NCBI RefSeq assembly: GCF_014696615.1 | Contig: NZ_JACJQJ010000003.1 | Location: 1 to 64,000, forward strand | Direction: 5' to 3' | Source of the DNA: Nostoc linckia FACHB-104 | GTDB taxonomy: Bacteria > Cyanobacteriota > Cyanobacteriia > Cyanobacteriales > Nostocaceae | Length of the DNA: 64,000 bases | In this document: piece by piece, positions 50,728 through 59,095 of the stretch | How positions within the stretch are numbered: the stretch's first letter is position 1 | Layout of the letters: the number at the start of each line of letters is the position of its first letter | The notes under the pieces: model-generated | Told to the model about the DNA's origin: nothing | The model's database searches: none | What the model saw: only the letters and a program-made list of their open reading frames with translations | Made by a program: the position numbers and the translations under genes

Positions 50728-52089
50728 ATGCATCACTTTGACCTGAAATGGATACGAGGCCAGTTTCCCGCACTCACACAAAAAATTAATGGTAAACCTG
50801 TAATTTTTTGTGATGGCCCCGGTGGAACTCAAGTACCGGGTGCAGTGCTTGATGCTATCAGTGATTATTTAGTAAGGTCAAATGCAAATGCTCATGGGGC
50901 TTTTGCGACTAGCGCGCGCACAGATGCACTGTTGACGGCGGCGCGTGCTGCTACGGCTGATTTTCTGGGATGTCATAGTGATGAGGTGGTATTCGGCGCT
51001 AATATGACAACCCTTACCTTTAGCGTCAGTCGCGCTATTGGTCGAGAATTGCAACCAGGCGACGAAATTATTGTGACCCAGCTTGACCATTACGCCAATG
51101 TTTCCCCTTGGTATGCGTTGGAGGAAAAAGGCGTGGTTGTCCGCGAGGTAGGTTTCAATGTAGAAGACTGCACCCTAGATATGGGTGAACTCGAACGGCT
51201 AATTAACAAACGCACAAAGTTAGTCGCAATTGGCTTTGCATCTAATGGAGTGGGGACAATCAACGATGTTGCTAAAGCTGTCAGCCTGGCTCATGCTGTG
51301 GGTGCATTGGTATTTGTTGATGCTGTCCACTATGCGCCCCATGCGCCTCTCAATGTTCATGCACTGGATTGTGACTTTCTCGCCTGTTCTGCTTACAAGT
51401 TCTTTGGCCCCCACGTAGGGGTTTTGTATGGTAAGCGCGAGCATCTGGCTCGATTAACGCCATATAAAGTCAAACCCGCCCCTGATGATGTTCCCTCGCG
51501 CTGGGAAACTGGAACTTTGAATTATGAAGGCTTGGCTGGGTTAGTAGCTGCAATAAATTACTTGACAAAATTAGGTTGTCATGTATCGCCTGCCGTTGAT
51601 AACGAGTTGATTTCTGCTTTAATTGAAGCGGATAAGGAAGGTCTAGAAACATTCCACTGTCCCAGCTTCCTCACTTCTCCAGATTCAGCAACACCTGCAA
51701 TTACATCTGCTTATCACAGCAGACGGGCGGCGTTGGTAGCAGCGATGTCCAGCATTCAACAATACGAAAGAGAATTGAGTCACAAACTTATTCCTGGATT
51801 ATTAGCAATTCCGGGCTTAAAGTTATATGGCATTACCGATCCACAGCGCTTTAATTGGCGAACCCCAACAGTAGGATTTAGATTAACCGGACAAACCCCC
51901 GAAAGTGTTGCCAAAGCATTAGGCGATCGCGGAATATTTTCTTGGCATGGTCATTTTTATGCGATCGCGCTCATCGAAAAACTAGGCATAGAACCTACCA
52001 CTGGCTTAGTGAGAATTGGACTCACACACTACAACACAGCCGAGGAAATTGAGCAACTATTGCAAGCCTTACAAGAAATTGCAGTCTAA
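50728..52089 (+). CDS. Cysteine-desulfurase-like aminotransferase class V (TIGR01976 type)
   Basis: A 453-residue pyridoxal-phosphate enzyme of the SufS-like class V group. It has FCDGPGGTQVP, VVFGANMTTLTFSVSRA, QLDHYANVSPW, FVDAVHYAPHAP (Asp198, His201) and the cofactor lysine in DFLACSAYKFFGPHVG (Lys224). The C-terminal domain (FSWHGHFYAIALIE, LVRIGLTHYNTAEEIEQLL) lacks the cysteine loop typical of true desulfurases, so another sulfur- or amine-lyase activity is possible. AGGAGA precedes the ATG. It is co-directional with the adenylyltransferase-like gene. A heptamer array starts directly after the stop codon. Confidence 0.85.
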   Translation: MHHFDLKWIRGQFPALTQKINGKPVIFCDGPGGTQVPGAVLDAISDYLVRSNANAHGAFATSARTDALLTAARAATADFLGCHSDEVVFGANMTTLTFSVSRAIGRELQPGDEIIVTQLDHYANVSPWYALEEKGVVVREVGFNVEDCTLDMGELERLINKRTKLVAIGFASNGVGTINDVAKAVSLAHAVGALVFVDAVHYAPHAPLNVHALDCDFLACSAYKFFGPHVGVLYGKREHLARLTPYKVKPAPDDVPSRWETGTLNYEGLAGLVAAINYLTKLGCHVSPAVDNELISALIEADKEGLETFHCPSFLTSPDSATPAITSAYHSRRAALVAAMSSIQQYERELSHKLIPGLLAIPGLKLYGITDPQRFNWRTPTVGFRLTGQTPESVAKALGDRGIFSWHGHFYAIALIEKLGIEPTTGLVRIGLTHYNTAEEIEQLLQALQEIAV

Positions 52090-52157
52090 TCAACAGTCAA
52101 CAGTCAACGGTCAACAGTCAACAGTCAACAGTCAACAGTCAACAGTCAACAGTCAAC
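52088..52157. repeat. Heptamer array CAGTCAA
   Basis: About ten tandem 7-bp units, all CAGTCAA except one CGGTCAA. It begins at the stop codon of the class V aminotransferase gene and ends just before the NarL-type regulator's stop region. Confidence 0.9.
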
Positions 52158-52169
52158 ATTCATATCGAA

Positions 52170-52865
52170 TTACAAATTACCCACGTTCTCAGGAGCAAAT
52201 TTGTGATTGATAGTATTTGCATAAATCGCCAGTTGTGACCGATTCTTAAGATTGAGACGGCTAAGAATACTCGTCACATGAGTTTTAACCGTGCCTTCAG
52301 TAATATATAGCTTCTGAGCAATTTCGCGATTTGTTGCGCCTACACCAATTAAATTTAAAACTTCTTGTTCTCGTGCTGTGAGTTCTGATAACTTTGCAGG
52401 GGAAGAGTTTTCGCTACTTCCAGCCGGAGATGTTTCCTTCGCTAAGAGTTTATCAAATAACCCCGGGCCAAATTGAGTATAGCCATAATGCCCAAAACGA
52501 ATTGCATTTGCCAGTTCACTTGAGGGCATATCTTTGAGCAAATATCCTTTTGCGCCTGCCCGCATAGCCCCTGCAAGAGAGGTATCATCATCAAATGTGC
52601 TTAAAACCAGAACTTTGATATGGGGAAAATTCTCCACAATTTGTTTTGTTGCAGTTCGTCCATCCATTTCTGGCATTCGTAGATCCATTAACACCACATC
52701 CGGCTGGAGTTCTGCAACCATTTCCAGGGCGACTTTGCCATTCTCAGCATCCCCGACTACCAGTAAATCACGTTCCTGTTCTAGCATTGCTTTTAATCCT
52801 TGACGAATCAAGCTTTGGTCGTCAACGATTAACAAGCGAATTTTAGCAGATTCATCAATTTTCAT
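52170..52865 (-). CDS. NarL/LuxR-family response regulator
   Basis: A 231-residue two-domain regulator. The receiver domain (RLLIVDDQSLIRQGLKAMLEQ, phospho-acceptor Asp in VVLMDLRMPEMDGR, STFDDDTSL, and LLKDMPSSEL) is joined by a linker to a LuxR-type helix-turn-helix (LTAREQEVLNLIGVGATNREIAQKLYITEGTVKTHVTSILSRL). It is an orphan: no histidine kinase is adjacent. The start at 52865 is chosen by an AGGTAGAA upstream and by domain alignment; the longer frame to 52907 adds a variable leader. Three kilobases away lies a Crp-type regulator. Confidence 0.9.
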   Translation of the reverse strand: MKIDESAKIRLLIVDDQSLIRQGLKAMLEQERDLLVVGDAENGKVALEMVAELQPDVVLMDLRMPEMDGRTATKQIVENFPHIKVLVLSTFDDDTSLAGAMRAGAKGYLLKDMPSSELANAIRFGHYGYTQFGPGLFDKLLAKETSPAGSSENSSPAKLSELTAREQEVLNLIGVGATNREIAQKLYITEGTVKTHVTSILSRLNLKNRSQLAIYANTINHKFAPENVGNL

Positions 52866-53258
52866 AAGTTCTACCTGTTGGAAATATTCATAAATAAAGC
52901 TATTCATAATCAGGATTCGGAAATAAATATCGGTCGTATTCTTTTTTTAAATTGGTATTGAGTTTGGTAAAAAGGGTAAAGGGTAAGGGTGAAAGGTTAT
53001 TTCTGCATCCTTTCTCCCTTAACCGCAAACAATCGGGATTGAAGTAGTCAACTTCTTTCTAGATGTAATTTATCGGAACTAACAGGTGAGTTCCATCGAA
53101 TAAATGTCACGACTTGAGGATGATATTTGTCATCTCGTTATATGACATTTGTCATGTGATGGTTGACGGTTGACGGTTGACGGTTGACGGTTGACGGTTG
53201 ACTGGGAGGACAAGGTGAGATGAGGAATACAAAGACTCAACGGCAAAGACAAATAAAA
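52866..53258. other. Intergenic region with TTGACGG array
   Basis: About 390 bases. A GGTAAAAGGG-type purine/pyrimidine hairpin lies near 52965-53025 and a GACGGTT heptamer tract (53161-53203) on the right. The NarL regulator promoter lies toward 52870-52960. Confidence 0.5.
53161..53203. repeat. Heptamer array TTGACGG
   Basis: About six tandem units of TTGACGG, the complement-type relative of the CAGTCAA family. Confidence 0.85.
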
Positions 53259-53957
53259 TTACTCTACGCTGCCAAGAGCGATCGCATCTAATTGATGAGT
53301 ATCAAGAATTATAATTTTGCCGCCTCGACTGTAGGTAATCATCGAGTTGAGGCTTTTAATTAAACGCACGCATTCTTCGTAAGAAATCCCAACACTACGA
53401 GCCATGCGATAGTAAGATAACTTAACTTTTAAGGTTTCGCCTTGTGGAGTTCGCTCAGTTCCAGATTCGGCGGCATAATATTGAATTAATCTGGCAAGCC
53501 TAACAATAGCTCTTTCAGAAACTAATCCATGTACTGTTTCATGTAATTGCTGAATCCGATTGTTAAAAACCATCAACATCTGTAGGGCAACTTCGGGATT
53601 TTGTTGTATGGCTTTTAATAAAGCATCTCGCTCTACAGTGAGAATTTCACACTCAGATTCAGCCGTTACAGTCGCGGGGGAAATTCCATTTCCTAACAAA
53701 GCAGGCGCAGCAAAAATTTCTCCTACTGCTAAGGTACGCAGAATTGTTTCTTTGCCTGTGGTTGCTGTTTTGCTAACTTGAATTGAACCACTAACAACAG
53801 CATATAATTTCGCAGGTAAGCGATCGCCTTCATGGAGAATCATTTCTCCCTTACTATAATTTTGCAGTTGGGTTTGGGGTTGCAAACTAATTTTGTCTGC
53901 GGTTGTTAACCCTGCAAACACAGTAATTTGAGAGATTTGTTCTAATGATGCCTGCAT
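53259..53957 (-). CDS. Crp/Fnr-family transcriptional regulator
   Basis: A 232-residue regulator with an N-terminal cyclic-nucleotide-binding jelly roll (VFAGLTTADK, KGEMILHEGDRLPAKLYAVVSGSIQV, LRTLAVGEIFAAPALLGN), a dimerisation helix (VALQMLMVFNNRIQQLHETVHGLVSERAIVRLARLI) and a C-terminal winged helix (YYRMARSVGISYEECVRLIKSL). The jelly roll lacks the usual PRAAT-type cAMP pocket; SPATVTAE is at that place, so the ligand is unclear and the protein may not bind cAMP. No cysteine cluster for iron-sulfur is present. A MITE-like element ends seven bases upstream of the ATG, and no ribosome site is visible. Confidence 0.88.
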   Translation of the reverse strand: MQASLEQISQITVFAGLTTADKISLQPQTQLQNYSKGEMILHEGDRLPAKLYAVVSGSIQVSKTATTGKETILRTLAVGEIFAAPALLGNGISPATVTAESECEILTVERDALLKAIQQNPEVALQMLMVFNNRIQQLHETVHGLVSERAIVRLARLIQYYAAESGTERTPQGETLKVKLSYYRMARSVGISYEECVRLIKSLNSMITYSRGGKIIILDTHQLDAIALGSVE

Positions 53958-53963
53958 GACATT

Positions 53964-54110
53964 AAGTAGGTCGGCGAAATTAAAGATAACTGGCTGAGGC
54001 TGTCATTTGTCCTTAGTTATTTGTTCTTGGTCATTTGTCCTTAGTCATTTGTAAGGATATCAAACCTATTTACGTTTCTTAAAATAGTTGCATCTCCACC
54101 GACTTATCTT
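53964..54110. mobile_element. 147-bp MITE-like element, family B copy 3
   Basis: Ends AAGTAGGTCGGCG and CACCGACTTATCTT. It is close to the copy at 9728-9872 (shared AAATTAAAGATAACTGGCTG and the TTTGTCCTT units). Its left end lies seven bases upstream of the Crp-type ATG, so any promoter or leader of that gene lies in or beyond the element. No target duplication is visible here. Confidence 0.7.
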
Positions 54111-54144
54111 AATAAGGAAACTCAAAATCACTTTCCCCCTTCTT

Positions 54145-54172
54145 GTAGAGACGCGATTAATCGCGTCTCTAC
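54145..54172. repeat. 28-bp perfect palindrome GTAGAGACGCGATT
   Basis: A perfect 14+14 palindrome with half-site GTAGAGACGCGATT and no loop. It lies between the Crp-type gene's element and the 3' end of the amidase gene. A degenerate relative is at 29509-29532. This palindrome family is common between genes in Nostocales. Confidence 0.75.
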
Positions 54173-54207
54173 CCCTGCCATCCAAGCGATAGAATATGCT
54201 TTATTTG

Positions 54208-55605
54208 TCAGATCGCCAAGGCTGGACGATGCTGAATCCAAGGATTCGCAGCCTCTAATTGTGCGGCGAGGCTGATGAGTGTTGCTTCTGCACCGGGTTT
54301 GCCAATTAACTGTACGCTAATGGGTAAACCGTTACTATCAAATCCTACCGGAAGTGCGATCGCGGGTTGTCCGGTTGCATTAGCTGCGGGACAGGGAGCA
54401 ATCCAGTTAATAATCTCTTTGAGTGTGTCTTCTGGACTTAAGTCAGCCCATTCGCCTATGCGAATTGGGGAATGCAAATAAACTGGCAATACCAGCACAT
54501 CAACATTATGGAAAAACCCGACAATTTGTCTGGCGGCGATTTGCATTTGTGATACTGCTTGCAGATATTCACCGGCAGAACCAGAACGCGCCAATAGCCA
54601 ACGGTTCATTGGTTGCAAAGCTTCTGCGGGAATTCCCGAAGCGCCTACCCCAGCTTGCCAGATGATGGGAAATGGTTCAATTAATCCACTAAAATCTGGC
54701 GATTTTTCTACAACTTTGTGTCCTAATTGTGCCAATAACTTAACAGTTTGCAAAACTCCTTGTTCACAGTTACTATCTGCTTCACCCAAGGGAGGAATAA
54801 TCGTTGTATAGGCAATTTGCAATTCTTGGGGTGGTTTTTCGGTAGCAGAGAGGAAGGATGTTTCCGGATCGGGTAACCAATAAGGATCGCCTACCACGTA
54901 ACCAGACATGGTGTCTAAAAGTGCGGCTGCATCGGCAACAGTCCGAGCAATCGGCCCATTGGTGGCAATTCCCGAAAGGCGATCGCCTACAGGTGCATTA
55001 CTTACCCTGCCTCGTGATGGTTTAATGCCTACCAAACCACAACAAGCTGCAGGGCCACGAACTGAGCCACCGCCATCAGAACCTTGAGCGATCGCACTCA
55101 ACCCAGCAGCTACGGATGCGGCTGCACCACCACTAGAACCGCCTGGTGTATAGTCTAAATTCCAGGGATTTCTTGCTGGAGGAAATCCCGCAGGTTCGCT
55201 GTAAGGAAAAGAACCAACTTCGGAAGTGGCAGTTTTACCTAGAATAATAAATCCGGCTTGTTTGATGCGGGTGACAATCCCATCATCATAGGTAGGGATA
55301 TTGTTAATTAAAGCCGGATTACCGTAAGTGCAAGGTATACCAGCTACCGGGTTCAGGTCTTTAATCGAAATCGGTACCCCAAAAAATGGCGGTAACTCGG
55401 AATTATTTACCAGTATTTCTGTTTTAGCTTGAGCATCTGCGATCGCTAAATCTGCCGTTACCGTAAAATAGCTACCTAATTGGGGATTTAAGCGCTCAAT
55501 CCTTTCTAGATATACATTTACCAACTCTATAGGCGACAGTTCCCGGCGACGGATTAATTGCGCCAACTCCAGTGCTGGGGTAAAAGCTAAATCAGTTTTA
55601 TTCAT
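54208..55605 (-). CDS. Amidase (amidase signature family, GatA-like)
   Basis: A 465-residue amidase with the Ser-Ser-Lys triad: Lys82 (GVPISIKDLNPVAG), Ser157 (DYTPGGSSGGAA) and Ser181 (GSDGGGSVRGPAACCGLVGIKP), at the family spacing of 75 and 24 residues. Signature GGSSGG is present. The C-terminal part (GQPAIALPVGFDSNGLPISVQLIGKPGAEATL) is standard. It lacks a close gatB or gatC, so it is probably a stand-alone amidase rather than the tRNA amidotransferase subunit. Substrate unknown. The ATG start is family-typical. Confidence 0.9.
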   Translation of the reverse strand: MNKTDLAFTPALELAQLIRRRELSPIELVNVYLERIERLNPQLGSYFTVTADLAIADAQAKTEILVNNSELPPFFGVPISIKDLNPVAGIPCTYGNPALINNIPTYDDGIVTRIKQAGFIILGKTATSEVGSFPYSEPAGFPPARNPWNLDYTPGGSSGGAAASVAAGLSAIAQGSDGGGSVRGPAACCGLVGIKPSRGRVSNAPVGDRLSGIATNGPIARTVADAAALLDTMSGYVVGDPYWLPDPETSFLSATEKPPQELQIAYTTIIPPLGEADSNCEQGVLQTVKLLAQLGHKVVEKSPDFSGLIEPFPIIWQAGVGASGIPAEALQPMNRWLLARSGSAGEYLQAVSQMQIAARQIVGFFHNVDVLVLPVYLHSPIRIGEWADLSPEDTLKEIINWIAPCPAANATGQPAIALPVGFDSNGLPISVQLIGKPGAEATLISLAAQLEAANPWIQHRPALAI

Positions 55606-55855
55606 GCGTGAACTACTGAGTAGTTTGAGATTTTTTTGCGATTTTCCACTAAGTTTGTTACTTTAGCAGGATTTTCGGGAAATATATCTCTGTAAATCCG
55701 GATATTTGTCATTCAACTAGGATACTAGTACACTTACGTGAAAGTATGGGCTAGTTTGCAATGGGCGTAGTTATTTTTTTAATCAAACCGTAACTTCGCT
55801 GCATCGTAATTTTAATTGTTTGGCATCCACTTGCAACAATCCCCAAGGGATATTT

Positions 55856-57304
55856 ATGGCTGAATTAGAAAAGCTACTGAATGAACTGCCAAAGCTTGTT
55901 GAAGAATTGAAGCTGACTGTGGGTAACACTGAAACGATTCAGCAAGAAGCAACACGTCTAAACGACGTTCAAGAAAAATTAAACCATCTGCAAGTGGCGA
56001 TCGCCCAAGAATTAGATGTGGCAAAATCACAGAATGGCGGATTCAGTGCTATTTCTGCGGCTACAGCCAGAACAGTATTTATCACTGATGATTTTTCTAC
56101 GGATGATGGATTTATTACCGAAAAATTTGGCAGTTTTAACAAGCAGCTTTTATTAACAGAGTTACAAGCTCAAATCCTGCGCTGGTATGAGTGGGGTGAA
56201 TTACTACAGTCGATAGCGGCAGATATGTTAAGTGATGAGCAAATTATTAGCCAGCTAAATTGTAATATTAATTCTACTAATATTCCAGAAAAATTCCGAG
56301 AGATTGAACAAATAATTCCGATGAATTTAGCCTTTGGCAATCATAAAAAATTAGAATTTCAAAATCAGCAAATTCTGAATCATCAATCAGAATTATTAGA
56401 GATTCAACAACGATTAAATATAGTATTTGATAGCATTAACAGCGGTCAAAACATTTTAGTGATTTTACTAGGATTATCATTATTCTGCGGACAAAATGGA
56501 CTAGAGCTACAATGGTTATCCGAGGAATATGGCTTTATTATCTCTAGTATGGGCAAGTTTCAACCATTGACAGAGTTTATCAATGATTGTGAATCATATA
56601 AAAATAATATAAATACTTTAGTCGAAAATATTAACAGTTTAAAATCCCAAACCGAACAGGCAATAGTTAATTTACCACAGAGTAATCCCTTGGAAAGAGC
56701 CGCAAAATATTTAGCACGAAAACGCATCAACTCAATTTTATTTATTGCCTCTGGTGTGTTAGTTTTAGGTTTTGGTGGTTGGACAATTTATCATCAAGTG
56801 ACTCAATTGCAATCGGGAAATTTAAGCAGTAAACAACCAAAAAATGTTGTAGATAGATTGAAAGCATCTCAAAAACTGGGGTTTGAAGCTTCCTTAATAG
56901 TTCAAAAGCCACCTCTCCCTCTAAAAGATTGGCAGCAAGCAGAAAGCAAATGGCAACAAGCAGTGCAATTATTAGAAAGTATTCCGGAGGGGACATCAGT
57001 ATCTCCTCAAGCGAAGAAACAACTCATGAGCTATCGTGCTAAATATGCTGCTATCAGTCAAAAAGTGGTGAATGAAAAGAAAGCTGCGAGTAACTTAGCA
57101 TTAGCTCAAAAATTAGCAGTGGAAGCTGATTTTATCGCCAAGAATGCACCGCCAGAATCGGTAATTTTACAACAAGCAGAAGATAAATTAAAAGAAGCAA
57201 TTAATTTATTACAAAGCATTCCCGAAGGTACATCTGTCTCCAAAGAAGTGCAAGAAAAGCTAACTAGTTATAAAAATAACTATGAGGCTATTAGCAGCAA
57301 ATGA
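55856..57304 (+). CDS. Coiled-coil membrane protein with C-terminal tandem repeats
   Basis: A 482-residue protein I do not recognise. The N-terminal ~270 residues are helical with heptad-like stretches (ELEKLLNELPKLVEELKLTV, EATRLNDVQEKLNHLQVAIAQEL, NINSLKSQTEQAIVNLPQ). A single transmembrane helix follows (ILFIASGVLVLGFGGWTIYHQV, about 302-325). The C-terminal region holds two tandem ~70-residue repeats, each with an A/SQKL.xEA opening, a W/LQQAExKxxxAxxLLxSIPEGTSV core and a Y.A/N.Y.AISxK end. ATG 55856 is chosen by AAGGGA five bases before it, over the TTG at 55820. A Uma2 gene follows on the same strand. Confidence 0.65.
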   Translation: MAELEKLLNELPKLVEELKLTVGNTETIQQEATRLNDVQEKLNHLQVAIAQELDVAKSQNGGFSAISAATARTVFITDDFSTDDGFITEKFGSFNKQLLLTELQAQILRWYEWGELLQSIAADMLSDEQIISQLNCNINSTNIPEKFREIEQIIPMNLAFGNHKKLEFQNQQILNHQSELLEIQQRLNIVFDSINSGQNILVILLGLSLFCGQNGLELQWLSEEYGFIISSMGKFQPLTEFINDCESYKNNINTLVENINSLKSQTEQAIVNLPQSNPLERAAKYLARKRINSILFIASGVLVLGFGGWTIYHQVTQLQSGNLSSKQPKNVVDRLKASQKLGFEASLIVQKPPLPLKDWQQAESKWQQAVQLLESIPEGTSVSPQAKKQLMSYRAKYAAISQKVVNEKKAASNLALAQKLAVEADFIAKNAPPESVILQQAEDKLKEAINLLQSIPEGTSVSKEVQEKLTSYKNNYEAISSK

Positions 57305-57440
57305 TTAGCGCGATGCCTAGGTTGGTAAACTACGCATTTATAGACTAACAATCTGGTGTGGGTAAAAGGTGAATAGGTAAAAGGGTAAAGGTTGCGAGAA
57401 AATAGAAGTCAGTAGGCTGCAAAAAAGGGGGATAAAAACC

Positions 57441-58004
57441 ATGAGCGCCACTCAAAATCGTCTGTGGACGGTAGAAGAATATCATCGGATGATTGATGCT
57501 GGTATTCTAACTACTGATGATAAAGTTGAACTCTTAGATGGTCGCATCATTCAAACGAGTCCACAAAAACCGCCTCATGCTGGTACAACCCAACGCATCG
57601 ACTGCTATCTACAAAACTTATTGAGAGATAGGGCAGAAATTCGCGTCCAGCTACCCATTACCCTAGCCACTTCCGAACCAGAACCAGATATTGCTGTAGT
57701 CTGCATTGATCCAGCTGCTTATGGCGATCATCACCCAGCATCTTCAGAAATATTACTTTTAATTGAAGTTTCCTATAGTACCTTTGAGATTGACTTTAAT
57801 GAAAAAGCTTTGATTTATGCAAAAGCAAATATTGCAGATTACTGGGTTTTAAATATTATTGAACGCCAAGTTTATATTTTGCGTCAGCCAACAGAGTCAG
57901 GCTATCAAGAAATAGTTGTTTTACCTGAAGATGCAACCATAGCACCGTTAGCTTTTACTCAAATGGTCATACCTTTTTCTGAGTTATACCAATTTGAAGA
58001 GTAA
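57441..58004 (+). CDS. Uma2-family (DUF820) putative endonuclease
   Basis: A 187-residue Uma2 protein without a coiled-coil tail. It has LWTVEEYHRMIDAGILTTDDKVELLDGRI, SEPEPDIAVVCID, ILLLIEVSYSTFEIDFNEKALIYAKANIADYWVLNIIERQVYILRQP. The PD-(D/E)XK positions Asp (EPEPDIAV) and Glu-x-Ser (IEVSYS) fit the nuclease fold. It is the second Uma2 gene in the window, with its own family D repeat starting seven bases after the stop codon. Function unknown; many such genes behave as accessory or mobile-element-derived. Confidence 0.88.
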   Translation: MSATQNRLWTVEEYHRMIDAGILTTDDKVELLDGRIIQTSPQKPPHAGTTQRIDCYLQNLLRDRAEIRVQLPITLATSEPEPDIAVVCIDPAAYGDHHPASSEILLLIEVSYSTFEIDFNEKALIYAKANIADYWVLNIIERQVYILRQPTESGYQEIVVLPEDATIAPLAFTQMVIPFSELYQFEE

Positions 58005-58010
58005 TCGCTA

Positions 58011-58102
58011 CAGATGTAGGTTGGGTTGAGGAACGAAACCCAACACCTCAACGCCTTGTATATGTTGGGTTTCACTACGTTCTACCCAACCTACCCATCT
58101 GT
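58011..58102. mobile_element. Inverted-end repeat, family D copy 2
   Basis: Ends CAGATGTAGGTTGGGT and ACCCAACCTACCCATCTG (mirror images apart from two extra bases). The interior has AACGAAACCCAACACC and GTTGGGTTTCAC. It starts seven bases after the Uma2 stop codon. The other copy is at 43114-43210. Confidence 0.6.
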
Positions 58103-58337
58103 CACATTCTTTTTTTAAATTGGTATTATTTCTTCCCTGACTATTTGTTAAAACGGCTATGGCTCAAACATTATTAAATTGACACAAGCGGAAACACCAC
58201 AATACGACTTGTCAAGGGTTTTTGCTTTGTTTACATCTAATAGAGAACTGTATGAAACTTTGCAAGTTCTCAAGCGTATTAGTCAAGCGATCGCACTTTG
58301 AAAGTTTTTAGTCAAGACTTTAGTCCTGGAAGCCCCT

Positions 58338-58652
58338 AATGAGGCTTTTATCTTCGTGAATGAGGCTTTTATCTTCATTAATGAGGCTTTTATCTTCGTG
58401 AATGAGGCTTTTATCTTCATTAATGAGGCTTTTATCCTCGTGAATGAGGCTTTTATCCTCGTGAATGAGGCTTTTATCTTCATTAATGAGGCTTTTATCT
58501 TCGTGAATGAGGCTTTTATCCTCATTAATGAGGCTTTTATCTTCATTAATGAGGCTTTTATCTTCGTGAATGAGGCTTTTATCCTCATTAATGAGGCTTT
58601 TATCTTCATTAATGAGGCTTTTATCCTCGTGAATGAGGCTTTTATCCTCGTG
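58338..58652. repeat. 21-bp minisatellite, 15 units
   Basis: Fifteen perfectly phased 21-bp units AATGAGGCTTTTATC plus one of four six-base endings (TTCGTG, TTCATT, CTCGTG, CTCATT). A plus-strand frame reads NEAFI(F/L)(I/V) over and over, and the minus strand also stays open (KIKAS repeats). Unit length is a multiple of three, so all frames without stops stay open across the array. The order of unit types shows multi-unit duplication. No ribosome site or plausible start precedes either frame, so translation is uncertain. Confidence 0.9.
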
Positions 58653-58734
58653 AACGAATTAGGACTTATACCAGTTGGAACAAAGAATGTGATAGACGGG
58701 TAGGAGTACTAAACCCCTACGATTCATCGGGACT

Positions 58735-58860
58735 CAATACTTGTCGGTTAAGGGCAAAAGGGGAAGGGGAAAAGGGGCAAGAAAAAACCTTTAACCCTTA
58801 CCCTTTCACCTTTTCCCCAAACCAAATTCCGAGTTGAAAATCCTTAACCGAGCAGTATTG
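58735..58860. mobile_element. MITE-like element, family A copy 3 with 10-bp target duplication
   Basis: Ends CAATACTTGTCGGTTAAGG and CCTTAACCGAGCAGTATTG (about 19-bp inverted repeat). The direct repeat CATCGGGACT flanks it exactly (58725-58734 and 58861-58870). This is strong sequence evidence of insertion by transposition. No transposase is encoded. It is nearly identical to the copy at 49310-49435. Confidence 0.85.
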
Positions 58861-59095
58861 CATCGGGACTGTCTTCTGCCTTTGGTTGTAATTGCTTCCC
58901 CTCAAAACTGCATAACCCCCAGCCTGCTCAGAGCTACATAACAATAAGCCATTAAATAACGCTGGTGCTGCGGTTAAATTATCCCAAAATTTAGCCAAAT
59001 TCACCAACTCTTTAGCATCTTCCTGCGTCAAACGGCTTAATTTAATTACTTGAGCCTCCTGCTTCCTCTGCCCAATCTTAACTTCATCCTTTAAT

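Larger units (their letters stand above)
58005..59095. other. Repeat-rich intergenic region (minisatellite, MITE)
   Basis: About 1.1 kb before the TPR-CHAT gene. It contains a family D repeat (58011-58102), the 21-bp minisatellite (58338-58652) and a family A element (58735-58860) with a clear 10-bp target duplication. A minus-strand open frame (about 58798-59085) reads through part of it and could be a gene remnant. Confidence 0.6.

Noticed and set aside
58283-58609. Minus-strand KIKAS-repeat frame of the minisatellite
   Set aside because: A 21-bp repeat without stops is open in several frames; no start signal or extra domain supports this strand.
58798-59085. Minus-strand open frame reading DEVKIGQRKQEAQVIKLSRL and LVNLAKFWDNLTAAPALFNG
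   Set aside because: It looks protein-like in its first half and could be a gene remnant cut by the family A element, but it has no ATG, ends in the MITE, and I recognise no family.
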